Of a stretch of DNA of 64,000 bases, positions 10,411 through 22,555 are shown piece by piece. Location of the stretch: the NCBI GenBank assembly GCA_025093555.1, contig JAIWNF010000006.1, positions 744,001 to 808,000 on the forward strand, read 5' to 3'. Numbering within the stretch: the first letter of the stretch is position 1; each line of letters opens with the position of its first letter. This DNA comes from Circinella umbellata. Lineage: Eukaryota > Mucoromycota > Mucoromycetes > Mucorales > Lichtheimiaceae. The position numbers were made by a program, and so were the translations under genes. The notes under the pieces are model-generated. The model was given only the letters and a program-made list of their open reading frames with translations, ran no database searches and had not been told where the DNA came from.

Positions 10411-10800
10411 TATATAAACCTTGATGGAGTGCATGGTCGTCGGTTGATCCAGGGAAGTAGCTAAAAACACAGCAGTCCCTCTCTGGCAGCCATCTTTTTG
10501 CTGAGCATAATACAGCAGGGTCACCTACCCCGAATGCACCGGTTGCGCGACCCACGATCCAATGAGCATTTGTGTATTTCCTGGAGTTTACCGTGATTTG
10601 ACCAGAGCACCTAGCGACAAACTCAAGCATGCAGCTGCCTTCAACAATAACAGCAAGAGTCACACCGAAAGCGAATAGATAACTCTTGCTGTTAGTTGTT
10701 GAAGGCGCTTCGGTCTAGCAGTTGCAGTCAGCCAGATACACTGGTTTTCATACCAATTAAGATGATGTAAACGTGTCTCGGCAGAGACGCAACCGTTCTC
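10391..10800 (-). pseudogene. Coding-like minus-strand segment between the inverted arms
   Basis: Two adjacent open stretches with non-AT-biased composition: one read from about 10800 to 10660 (includes ETRLHHLNWYENQCIW) and one of 90 codons ending at 10391 (includes SGQITVNSRKYTNAHW). A stop and shift separate them. A long imperfect hairpin (arms 10637-10660 and 10682-10706) lies at the join. The GC content is visibly higher than in the flanks. No family recognised. Confidence 0.35.
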
Positions 10801-10834
10801 TCATGTCTTGACACGAACGTTTCGTACGATACCC

Positions 10835-11200
10835 TAAAAATGGTGGTCCAAAAGAAACGACCTTACCTCATCATCATCAAATTAAACTTTTGCCTCTTCG
10901 GCAGCCTCCCTATAAACTTTCATCCATGTTAGCTTCAAGTCAAGACACAAGTCTGTAACTCGGGGCAACTGCATCAACATTGGTTTCTAGAAACAAAAAA
11001 ATTAAAGATGGGGGAATGTCACGCTGCGCGCATTTATCGTAATATTGTTTGACAAGATTATCTTAATTGTCCACAAATTAGCATACAATTTATATAACCC
11101 GTATTGATTTACTAGACGTTTAAATAGACCCATACGTACGTTTTTTTTTATATCGTCATTAGTTGCTTGGGTAGTAGCCGAATGAGAACTGGTAGCCATG
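10835..11200 (-). pseudogene. Inverted partial copy of the 9488 pseudogene
   Basis: Read on the minus strand it starts ATG at 11199 (MATSSHSATTQATNDDIKKN) and keeps a GTACGT donor and a TTTCTAG acceptor that the plus-strand copy has lost. It continues through the same VTDLCLDLK and REAAEEAK stretches with frameshifts. This copy therefore shows the original exon structure better. Confidence 0.6.
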
Positions 11201-13750
11201 ACAAGTTTTTTTTTTCAGCTTCACGTATTTTTTTATAGTGCGCAGCAATTGAACTTTCGCGCAATGCATTCAACCATTTATCCTAGTAAATGGATTTCTT
11301 GAAAACATGAATACACTGACACTTCCTCTAGTGACAGATCCTTCATCGGCAGTAGCAGCAACATGGAAAAAAGAACTCGGTACGTTTTGGTCTTGATACA
11401 ACCTAACGTGCACGCGAAAATTAAAAAAAAAAAACAGTGTCATAATAATAGACTTTTTTTTAAACCTTTCTCCCTATACTCACCATGTCGCCCTACTTTT
11501 ACTCAACACAAGTGTTTCCGATATCGAATAATAATGTTTGTGCATTTACAACAAGAGAGATCAAGTTTCAATACAAAACGACAAACGTGATGAATCGAAT
11601 TGAATCGGTAATAAAAAAAAACAATTTTCATGAAATAGAAGATCAAGTAGTATGTGTGGTATTGTTAGAAAGGAAACAAAAAAAAAAAAAAAAAGAGAAA
11701 AACACTGGAAGGTAGAATGTTGTGGGATCTGATAAAAAAAAAAGAGGGGGATGAAAGTGAAAGAGAGAGATATAGTGTATTACTCCACGCTTCGAATTTT
11801 AACAACAGCATAGCATCTTTGAGTTAGTACACGTGGGAGTAGAGCTATGGATCAAGTTGGTTAGAAAATTCAAGTTGTCTTCTTGTCTCAACAGACAGTT
11901 CGATTTTGGGTCATGGCGTAACAAGAAGTCGTCCGGTGTGTTCCATTGTTTGAACATACGTAAAAACGATAAAGTTGAACAGCAGTCAAGACATTGGGTC
12001 GTACGATAGGATCTATATAATGTATAAGATCACTTGCTTAATAATGCTACATTTCAATAGTCTTCTTCGGCAACAACTATCGAACCTGTCTGTTTGATTA
12101 TTAATAAGGAGAATCCTCATAAAACGGATGTGTTTTATAAGAATAATAGCTCATTATCAAACACATCAGATAAATAAATATGAGTCCGTTCCCAATCAAA
12201 ACAACAAAAAGGAACTGAACAAGATATCGATATATAACTTGACATTGAGCAACATATAAACAAATATAATAGTCGTTCATTTTTATTGAATAAAACTTAA
12301 CAAAAAGCACCTGCGTCTTTCTCTTATATATATGCACCAATACATTAGGAGAAAACTATACAAGTATTTTCATGCTGTTAATGCCACTCCTCCCATTCTT
12401 TTTATGTCAATATGCAGTGCTCAAAAAGTGGGTGGTATTCGAGTCAAGAGACGTGCACGCGAAAGTGGATAATAATAACAAAAGCTTCATCCATGACTGT
12501 TTAGTTCCATATAATTCTTCCAGCCTTGTTTAAAATCTTTCAAATGGCATTACTTAATATACGTACACTTTGTTCAAAAGAGAGCATATGAGTCTCCAAA
12601 TGTGATTTTCTTTGATGTTAGAATAAATCCATGTTAAAAAGTTTCTGAGAATCAATGCCGATCCAGGCTCCCGTAATAGTACGTAACCCTGTATCGAATT
12701 ATTATATACAACACTTATTATTACGTAGTACGTACATATATGCGCAATAATCCATTACATAATTATTTATTCAAAATGGCATAAGTGAAGTCTTCAAAAA
12801 TAAAGAAAAAAATAATGATCTTTTACTTTAGGAAGTAATTCTTAAATAATTTGAACCATTGGATATATTATAATCGAAAATTAAAAAAAAAATCATAATC
12901 ATATATTTTAATATATTTTCGAATGGCTTCATATTTTTATTATCATAATATATTCAGCTAAAGTATTATGATTCAACTTGACTTTTATATTTTTATTCAT
13001 GACTCTTCTATTTAAAGTCGATATATTGATCAGAAAAATACCAGTCTAAATACGTAGGACATGCTTTGTGTAGAAAAGTTGAACAAGATACGCAAAAAAA
13101 AATTATTGTTGAATTGTTCACTATTCATAAACAGAGAAAGACAGTAGACAAAACAAAATAAATTTTTATTGACACAGCAATTATGTAGTCAGGATATAAA
13201 CAAAAAAAACAACACCATCAAAAATCAAAAATAAAATGGCTTTTAAAATTTTAGATGAACAAATAATATTCCATCCAAGTATAATTATTATTATAACAAT
13301 AATAATTTAATATTTTTATTATCATTTACTTATTCATATTTCCCCAGGTTTCTCTCTCTCGCGATAACTTGGGTAAAAAATCAAAGTCAAAGCTTTGCAA
13401 AAAATCTCCAACGTGCGCCCCTTCCTTTACCCAACTTTCCATATTTAATGTGCAAATATGAGTAACAAGGAGGAAAAAACTCCAAGCACAAGGATGATGA
13501 TGACACAGATCCTGAATCACCCCATTTCGCAAAGAAAAAAAAAAAAGAAGAAGAAAAAGAAGAAAAAAATTTACACCCCTTTTTATACTTTTTTTTTCAA
13601 ATTTTGAATCTCAGTATTATGACTGTTTTTAATTTCAAATACAGAAAAAAAGGACATGTGATATTGCCTACGTAGTAAACAAGTTTTGCATGAATAAATA
13701 AATAAAAAATACATAAAGGAGATGATAAAAAAAGGAAAACTGTTTAAAAT
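11201..13750. other. AT-rich region with no intact gene
   Basis: Mostly A/T homopolymers. A coding-like plus-strand stretch at about 11827-12009 (contains VELWIKLVRKFKLSS) has no start and ends in frame-breaking stops; it may be another relic. Confidence 0.5.
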
Positions 13751-13784
13751 GATTAAAGAAGTACTATGTCGATCCCCAATAACT

Positions 13785-13865
13785 ATATTTTCAATGCCAC
13801 CAATGGTTTCACAAAACAACTCCGAAAAAAGCACGGACCCCCTCTTAGGGTCTTTCACAACTTTT
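13785..13865 (+). repeat. Dispersed repeat, copy 1 (partner at 41325-41400)
   Basis: Shares TTTCACA...AACTCCGAAAAA and AAGCACRGACCCCC, followed by a T-run, with 41325-41400 in the same orientation. Probably the end of a non-autonomous element family. Confidence 0.55.
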
Positions 13866-13949
13866 TTTTTTTAATAACGAGTAAAAGTATGTATTTTCAT
13901 GTTCGTCCGCCTGAATATTTATTTGATATAGCCTTCTCTATAAGGTGAA

Positions 13950-16000
13950 GAAAAACAAAACATTGTTTTTAGTTTACACACATCTTTGGAGTGTTAACCA
14001 CACTTTACGAAATACAAAATTGATTATTTTGAATAGTAATAATATATTTCTGAATTCATAAAGATGGAACATAGATACCATAAAGGATTATTATATGAAA
14101 GCTTTTACAATAGTGTACTGTATATATTATCCGAGTATAGATAAAAGTGCTAACCCAAATTATTATATCGATACTATCAATGAATGATCAACATAAAAAA
14201 TATTATGTACGTAGTGATAATAAATACGTAATATTATGTAAAATTATTTTGCTGAGATATCACGATCAAAATAAAACATAGAACCAACGAAAAAAAAATG
14301 CGATTCAGGATCTGTAAAAAGCAACAAGAATAGCACCTTCTGTCTCGGATAAGAATTAGAGTATGCTATTTTGTTACCATGACAAAATTAACTCAACAAC
14401 TTTTCTGTTTTATTTTGATAACATTTGTTTTACGTAGCCATAGTAACATGTATAAAAATCAGTAAAAGTAAAAGAAAAAAAAGATACGAATGATATACAC
14501 TTCAAAAAAAAATTGATATCGGTGCAAAAAAAAATGCGAAATTCAATAATGGCGAGGATATAGAATGTTTGTGTATTGGGAAACAAAAGGAGTGATTAAT
14601 ATATATGTAGAGAAATAAAGCTGATATGTACGCAGTCTAGTACATAAAAAAAATCCTTGTCAGTAGTCATTTCAAGAAATCAAAGGGTATTTTTGTAGCC
14701 TTATTTATCCCCTCATTCGGAAATTTTGAGAATTTTGAAATATGAACTGCCTATGGGGATAAACGTTGCGCCCCACTATTTTTTAAAAGATTTATCGAGT
14801 AAAGTTTTTAATAATCTTTATTATCTTATTAATTAAACATCTGATTTAACACTGTACTAAATATGTAGCTTATTACAAATATAAGTTGCATTCTTAAACC
14901 GCCAAAATTATTTGAATCTAAATGTGTTTATTTTTGTATTCTAAATCTAACGCATCAAGAATACAATAAGATACTATTATTCTTTATGATCAATGAATCT
15001 AAATAAAATGGTATTTTATAGTAAAAAGATGATTATATAGTAACAGCGATTATAAATACGTAGTTTCAGGATCTTTTATCTATATCTATGAGATACAGTT
15101 TAGCTACCTATAATCAGTAGGGATCCTCATGAGAACCGAAGAACCGGAACCGAACCGGAACCGAACTGACTTGGTTCTACATGGAAAGAACCGAGAACCG
15201 ACATTGTAATTTGGTAAATTCATAAGATTTTTAAATTATGCTAGGAAAAAACATTAATAACAAAAATAAAGTATAAAGATTGAGAATGTAAGGCTTCGGT
15301 TTTGTATAAACAAGTATAAATTATTAAGAAACAAAAGTATATGCTTTTTTTTAAAATATGTTTTAAAAAAAAGAATCATAAAAGAAAGTATTAGTAGTTT
15401 TTTTTTTGGCAGGCTAGAAAGGAAATCTCAAAATAGATACCCAACAACAACTGTAACAACAGTACTTTTTTTTTCTATTATTTAACACGCTCATTATTTT
15501 TTTTTAGAAATAAAGATTCTCCACTTTGTTATTTATAATAGTTTTACATCTTTTATTTTAATCAATTTGTATTTATTATAACTATTGGTCGCTTAAGCAC
15601 TACTGACATGACATGCATATTGTATATGTGATTAACTTGCTTTTTTTCTTCTTTTTTTATATATCATGCGTATATATTTTTATTATTTATACTTTAATAA
15701 TTTTTTCTTTAGTCTTATTATACATTATATATATATATTATCTTTTTAGCTCCCTGAAATTTTTTACTAAAACAATAAAAATTAACCTAAGGTTTTTGGG
15801 CATTATTATATGCTCAATATAGTACTTGATACCTTTAACCATTATCCGACGGGATTTAAAATATTTTCAATTTTCCGAATATTGACGCTTTAAGACAGAA
15901 TGCACCGTACCATCTGTAATTCTATATAAGAAGAAAAAGACAATTAGTAAATGTCAAATAAAAGCTGCTTTGATAAAAAGCGCAGCTAATGGTGAGAAAC
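13950..16000. other. AT-rich region with no gene
   Basis: No coding frame supported. Contains a GAACCG-type simple repeat (about 15134-15200). Confidence 0.55.
15134..15200. repeat. GAACCG-rich simple repeat
   Basis: Six or so copies of GAACCG/GAACCGA spaced irregularly over about 65 bp, in an otherwise AT-rich context. Confidence 0.6.
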
Positions 16001-16049
16001 TAAAGGGGTCGTGACGCTCCGTGAAACACATCCATTAGCTACTCGGGGA

Positions 16050-16150
16050 TCCTCTATGGGTCGTGACGACAGTAAGATCTTTCCTGAGAAATAAAAACAT
16101 TTGCCTCTTCACGTCTTCTGGGGGTTGTGATGCCAGTAAGACTTTCCAAG
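16050..16150. repeat. Two imperfect direct copies of GGGTYGTGAYGMCAGTAAGA
   Basis: Copies begin near 16058 and 16121. Just upstream, AGCTAATGG (about 15985) and CCATTAGCT (about 16032) are inverted. Likely a small repetitive-element relic. Confidence 0.5.
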
Positions 16151-16698
16151 ACAAATGAAAGAAGAAAGTAAAATTAAGAAAAAAGAGGAATAGTGAATAA
16201 GAAGCTATTAATGAGTGCAAAAGTGGATTAAGGAACAAGTGCTTAAAATGACTCTTCACAATAAAATGAACCGATGCATATTACGGCAATTAAAAGTCGA
16301 AGAAATGAATTTTGTCATACTAAGAACATATCTTTTATAGATGCCTCCTTTTCAGTACGGTATGAACTATAATAATACTCTACATAATAGGTTTGTTCAT
16401 GGATCGATTTCTTTCCCCCCCCACTTAGAACTAGATAAAAAAAACATCTATTACCCACAACTTATTATTTCCTTGACAACAACCTATTATGCATCCTCAC
16501 TACTTCCTGAACATAAGACATTCTTCTGTACTTTATTCTTCAACCTATGATCTTTCCCTATCTCCTACATAGAGTTTTTCTTTCTTATATATAACAATTT
16601 GACCTGTCTCAAACAAAAATGTCAAACCTTACGTTGTGTTTAAAAGAGACGCTAAGTATAACTTTTAGTTCTTAATCCAGATCTTGTATGGTACCCTA

Positions 16699-17790
16699 CG
16701 AAGTACAAAGCGCAACAGGTTTTACATTTCATTGGTCTGATTCAAAACAAAAACTGGAAACTTAAAGATGCTGTCAAAGAAGCTACTGTTGAGCCTTCTG
16801 CAGCATACAAGTTTATCAAGCAATAGAAAGAGGGGGAAGGAAATACGTTACCTAGTTACGCACATATTTCAAAAATAAAACCAAAACAAAACAGTCTCAA
16901 GCTTACCAATAATTATTCACAATTCGTTGAAAATTATGGTAAAAAACACCTAACTTGGATTGTTTAAAATGCCACAAACGAACTTTGTAAAGTGCTTGAG
17001 GGCTTAAAGATTAGTCAGTCAGCTACTCAACACATTCCTTAAAAACCCTGGTTTTCATTCACCCGCACCCAACCAAAGGTAGCCGACTGCAGCTCTGAAG
17101 ATACTATCAAAGCTCGTCGTCAATTTGTTGAATATCTTCTTAAAAACAACATTGATTTTAAACGTAAGTGTGTTTTTGTTGATGAATGTGGATTCAAGCT
17201 TTGTTGCATGGTCAAAGAAAGGCGAGTCTTCCAATACTGAATCTCCTATGAGACAAAGCATTAACTTGAGTGTACTTGGGAGTGTGTAGTATTATGTATG
17301 ACCTGCTTGCACTTTCACAGCAAGTTTTATAAACCAGTGGATTAAAAAAGTGTAAACTTGTTACGCAGCAACAGTTCCAGCCTTTCCCGTGGTACATCTT
17401 CTAGTCACTTCTTACTTTTTGCGCGCGAAATGTATGTGTTGAAGGATCTTAGTTTGCACAACATGTATATTGTTATGGACAATGCTGCTATTCATAAAAC
17501 CACTGCATTTCTTCAAACAATCCGTGACTGTGGCCATACACCTTTTTTTTTCACCACCCTACTACCCTTCATTTTTCTTATTTTTTTGAAAATTGCTAGG
17601 CGCAGATCTAGACCAAAGTACAAAAAAAAAAATCCACTTGGTAAAAATGAGGTTTTGGAAACTTGTATTGGAGAAGCAGCAAAGGTAGTTACTGTGGAAC
17701 ACTATAGAGAATACATTTATCACTCTCAAAAACACTCTAATAAGTGTATTAGCATGAAGAGAATATTGTTGTGTTCAATAATAAATGTTT
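16699..17790 (+). pseudogene. Dead Tc1/mariner (IS630)-type transposase
   Basis: An N-terminal helix-turn-helix-like piece (LKDAVKEATVEPSAAYKF) is followed by ARRQFVEYLLKNN. Then comes the first DDE Asp in VFVDECGFKL (about 17170-17200), the second in YIVMDNAAIH (about 17467-17495), and a scrambled third box. Traces of PPYYP and, in another frame, ENC.A precede RRRSRPKYKKKNPLGKNE. At least five stops and several frame changes break it. Family knowledge: these enzymes mobilise elements with TA target sites. The two TA-flanked MITEs near 63 kb are of the kind such an enzyme could move, but no link is shown. Confidence 0.75.
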
Positions 17791-17799
17791 TATACGTAG

Positions 17800-18482
17800 C
17801 CTCAATGCACTTTTTCTTTTTATTGTTCGTTATCTTTTTTTTATAATGAATTACTGATTATTTTATAGGTAGCTTTCCCAAAAATTATATTGATACTCTA
17901 CGTACGTAAGAATTACATTGATGTTTCAAAAATTAAATCGATGTCCTAAAAATTATATTGGCTAAAACCAAAAAACTGGATACAATAAATTCATCTACAT
18001 ATCAGGAAGTAGTTGTTTTAAAAAAAAGTAGAAATAATTGCTATAGTTATCAACATACATAAAAAATAATATAGAATTTGACTACATTTAATCTTGTTGA
18101 TTAATTGCTTGAGTAGACATTTTTAAGTATGTATCATTTTAGGTAATATCTTCTTCTACATTACATATATAAATTTTACCGAAAAGCGTATATTTAGATG
18201 ATATATAATTAGTGTATATGTTACAATATTTAGCACATCAAACTCACAAAAAAAAAAAAAAAAGAAAAAAAGAGTCATAATAAAAGAACTGTTGATATGA
18301 AAACCTCGTTGATTTTCGAAAAATAATGCAAATAAAAAGAAAAAATCGTTTTCAAAATAAGCTTTACCAAATAAGGAAACTTAAAACTTTTTTTTTTTTT
18401 ATTTTCTGGTTCCTCTTTTTATTTTTTTTACGATCTATTTGTTTTTCGATCTAAAATAAATCAAAAAACAAGAAAAAAAAAC
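17800..18482. other. Leader/upstream region of RRP3
   Basis: Imperfect direct repeats of AAATTATATTGAT occur at about 17880-17960. Then A/T-rich sequence and T- and A-runs directly before the RRP3 ATG at 18483. No gene seen. Confidence 0.5.
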
Positions 18483-20151
18483 ATGCCCGAAGCTGCACCT
18501 GCACCTGCTCCTTCTTCCATTGATATGGAAGCTTTATCACAAAAGAAACCTGAAGATACTACTTTTTCGGAATTGGTAAAAAAAAAAAATAGTTTATTAT
18601 TTAGGAGAAAAGATTAATTTTGATTAATTCTATTGATCTTTTAATTATGAGTTGAAATTGTTTTAACTTATTTATTATATATTAGGGTATTATTCCACAA
18701 TTGAGTGAAGCATGTGAAAAATTAAAATTCAAACATCCTACCGAGATTCAAAAAGAATCTATTCCATGGGCATTGGAAGGTCGAGACATTATTGGTTTGG
18801 CTCAAACAGGTTCTGGTAAAACAGCAGCATTTGCTTTACCTATTATTCAAAAACTTTGGGATAATCCTCAAGCTTTTTTTGCTTGTGTTATGGCACCTAC
18901 CAGGTATAATATAATATAATATATACAAGTGATTTTTTAATTTACTCGCAAAAAAAAAAACAAAAAATGTATCTAACTATATATCTTTTTTTTTCTCCTT
19001 TACTCAGAGAATTAGCTTATCAAATTGCAGAAACTTTTGAAGCTTTAGGTTCTATTATTGGTGTTCGATGTGCTGTCGTTGTAGGTGGTATGGATATGAT
19101 GACACAATCCATCGCACTTTCTAAACGTCCTCATATCATTGTTTGTACACCCGGTCGTCTTCAAGATCATCTTGAAAATACCAAAGGATTTAATTTACGC
19201 ACCTTAAAATATTTGGTCATGGATGAAGCCGATCGATTATTAGATATGGATTTTGGACCCAAGATTGATCAAATCTTAAAAGTGATCCCAAGAGAACGGA
19301 ACACCTTTTTATTTTCAGCTACCATGACAACAAAAGTAGCTAAATTACAACGGGCTAGTTTGTCAAAACCTGTTAAAGTGGAAGTCGCTACTAAATATTC
19401 TACTGTCAAATCTTTGTTACAATATTATATGTTTTTCCCATTGGCTCAAAAGGATTGGTATTTGGTTTATTTATTAAATGAATTGGCCGGTAACTCAACC
19501 ATTATTTTTACACGCACTTGTAATGATACACAAAAAATTGCTTATATGTTACGCAATTTGGGTATGGGTGCTGTATGTTTACATGGTCAAATGCAACAAA
19601 AACAACGTCTTGGTGCATTGAATCATTTTAAGGCTGGTTCAAAGAATATTCTTGTTGCTACTGATGTTGCTAGCAGGTAATTGAAAAAAAAAATTAGGAG
19701 TTGGATAATATACATTGATCTTTTTTACTCATTCTTCTTTTTTTATTTATTTAGAGGTCTTGATATTCCTTCTGTTGATATTGTCATTAATTATGATGCT
19801 CCACTTTCTTCCAAAGATTATATCCATCGTGTCGGTCGTACAGCACGTGCAGGTCGATCAGGCAAATCGATTACTTTTGTTACTCAATATGATGTCGAAT
19901 TGATTCAACGCATTGAAAAGGATTTAGGTCGTAAATTAGATGAATTCCCTAATGTAGATAAAAATGATGTCATGTTACTTCAAGAACGTGTCAGTGATGC
20001 TCAACGTATGGCAACTTTAGAAATGAAGGAAAAGGGTGGAGCAAGAGGTTCCAAACGTGGAAGAAGGGATGGTGATGATGATGGTGCTGATCGTGAAGAA
20101 AAGATTGGTTTACCAGTAAAAAAAGGAAAGAGAGGTGGTAACAGACGATAA
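18483..20151 (+). CDS. RRP3: DEAD-box ATP-dependent rRNA helicase RRP3 (DDX47)
   Basis: Four exons: 18483-18575, 18686-18903, 19008-19676, 19755-20151. Together they give 458 aa with consistent phases. All DEAD-box motifs are visible in order: Q motif region ([13 protein letters not shown]), motif I AQTGSGKT (about residues 70-77), PTRELA split across the second intron, [17 protein letters not shown] (motif II), SATMT (III), IIFTRT (IV), [13 protein letters not shown] (V, split by the third intron) and [13 protein letters not shown] (VI). The [12 protein letters not shown] version and short termini fit the Rrp3/DDX47 group, which acts in nucleolar pre-18S rRNA processing. The C-terminus is a basic GSKRGRR...KKGKRGG tail typical of nucleolar helicases. 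A T-rich leader with a purine-rich AAAAAAAC before ATG supports the start. Confidence 0.95.
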
Positions 20152-20418
20152 ATATATATTTATATACGTTCCCCACACACGCACACACCCTACTAAACAC
20201 CTCCACTTATTTTTTTTTTCTCTTTTATTATTAATTGTTTTCATCTTTCTTAGTTTTACACATACATTTTTATATTTTTTGTGAATATATATACTTTTTT
20301 TTAAACAAAAAAAATATCATTATTAATTGCATCACTTATCCATAAATCAATAAAACAAAATAAAACAGAAGCGTATAATCAAAATAATGTTATATATTTA
20401 CATGAAAGGTCGATGGAT

Positions 20419-21966
20419 TTATGAAGGAGGAGGAGGTAGACAAAAAACAGTGGATGGTTGTACAGGTGATAATATACCAAGACTAATAAGTAATTGTAAA
20501 AAACTTAAGAATGTAAATAAAAGCATAATTGTACTATATAAAAATTCAAGTCGGTTAGTTTTCATAAAATCCCATATTTCTCGTAAAAACGATCGTGTTG
20601 TATGACGATCATAACTACGTCGAAGTGCTTGTAATGTATTACGAGTAGAAATACTTCGTTTTCTAATACAACCAGAATATATTTTTGCTTCATAGCTATA
20701 ATAACCAAAGACACATCATGATTAGTATAGATATTATTATTTTACTTCTTGATTGATATAGACACAAAACCACACATAAAAAAAAATTACCTATAAGCTT
20801 CTGAGATAATATGATCATTCCAAAATAACCAATCAATGCGGAGATGTTCTGGAATAATACCAGTGGCCAGCGCAACATCAAATGATTGTTTATTAGGTAT
20901 TAATCGAGCCAGTTTAATTAATGTATCTGCATGATACCCTCTAAAGATAGAATCCGGTGGAAAATTAAAATCACGATAGCGTAAATCCTGAAAAGAAATG
21001 ATTTGAATATCCACACTTTTTCTTGAACAATAAGTTCGAATGCCTCCATTGGATACTAAACATGGAATAGGTCGTATACTAAATCCGGCACATTCTAATT
21101 GATATAAACAAGGAATATCTGTAATAAGATCTTCAGGTTCTTGACAATTATCTGTATGATTTGTAGGTAAAAGAAGTGTGGGTACTTGATAATGATTATC
21201 ACAATCCCAACTAAAAGCGCCATGGAATTCGCCAAACTATATATATATATATATATATATACAGTCATGTATGATTTTGTTTTTTAGTTCAAAAACAATC
21301 ATTTATATGTATCTCATGCTTTTTTTTATGCTTAAGTAAACTGCTATGGTGATATATATTGAGTGTTTTTTTTACCATATAAGCGGCAATCTCTGCAAAA
21401 TAATCAAGAGCTAAATAAGCGCGTGGGGAATAGTGTGCAACATTGGAAAGTACAAGTATCATTTGATACACAGTATCAAAAGGGGCAATAGGTCTTTTTG
21501 AATTAACATGAAGTTGATTATAGATAAGCTCAAAAAGTGGATCTAATGGAAATTGAGTCATATCACCCGTTAATTGTATAGGTTGTTGTCGTCGTTTGTG
21601 ATTATTATTATCTTGCATAGATGCACATTGTATCAGATCGTCATAATTGGTTATTTCAAAACATGATTCATTCAATTGATTATTAGGTGCAAGTTCATCT
21701 TTTACATGGGTAGTATCGTTCTTTGTAAACGTTTTTTCGTATACTTTGTGATGTCGAGCCGCAATAAAGCGTAGATCTTCTAAAACATCATTAAATTCTT
21801 GTTCACGTTGATCACATAATACATGAATCGATGATCGACAGGTTGTTTTGATGGCGGAAGGTGAAATTGCCAAGTTATAAGAAAGAACATTGGGATGAAA
21901 ATAGAGGACAGATTGTCGACACGTATGGTTAAGTTTTCCAATAGCTATTGAATTTGTAAAAATCAT
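20419..21966 (-). CDS. 437-aa orphan protein with C-terminal membrane anchor
   Basis: Three exons, 21966-21376, 21236-20791 and 20695-20419. Donors are GTAAAA and GTAATT, acceptors ATATAG and ATTATAG, all in phase. I do not recognise the family. The N-terminal 200 residues are hydrophilic. The middle is well conserved-looking (CLVSNGGIRTYCSRKS, IPEHLRIDWLFWNDHI). The last exon carries a basic stretch (RKRSISTRNTLQALRRSYDRH), then one hydrophobic helix (about 25 residues, FLYSTIMLLFTFLSFLQLLI) and a short Pro-rich end (CLPPPPS). This suggests a tail-anchored or single-pass membrane protein with most of its mass on one side. It converges on RRP3 with 267 bp between stop codons. Confidence 0.75.
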
Positions 21967-22016
21967 TTATCGTTTGAATAAAGAAGAAAACGAAAGAGTA
22001 TGTGGGTGAGAAAAGG

Positions 22017-22085
<69 letters not shown>

Positions 22086-22555
22086 GAGAAAAGAATCGTT
22101 GCAAATTGAAATCAAAAAAGTAGTAAATCTAACACTGCGCCTCAAAGTTCTACGAAATATGCTAGTGATTTTCGTTTGTAATACCCGCCCTTTTTTTTTT
22201 TTTTTTTTTTTTGCAATGATTATACAGGGAATTGTTTGTTCCAAGTTACTTTTGTCATCTGACTGATGTATTAATAAATATTATTTTATACTAACGAGTG
22301 AGTTAGTTACATTTATCAATAGTTAAATTCACTTCAATAATTATCCATCTACTACTAAACTATACCTAAATTATATTTTTATGTAGTACAAGCTATTATT
22401 TTGAATTAATTATAAAGATACTATTCAATAACATTCCCATATCTCTTTTCTTCGCTTTATATTATTATAAGTTTTTTTATTATTATTATTTTTTTCCGTA
22501 CGACAAAATAAAATACCACCTCCACTTTTCATCATTATTATCAACAGTACTGCTA
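21967..22555. other. Gap between the orphan gene and the LRR pseudogene, with a long GA microsatellite
   Basis: Holds (AG)n at about 22020-22088, one of the longest simple repeats in the window, and a T20-like run near 22190-22212. No gene. The repetitive Arg/Glu or Ser/Leu frames are translations of the microsatellite. Confidence 0.7.

Noticed and set aside
22000..22270. Open frames of repeated Arg-Glu or Ser-Leu
   Set aside because: They are translations of the (AG)n microsatellite; no start context, splice sites or other sequence support.
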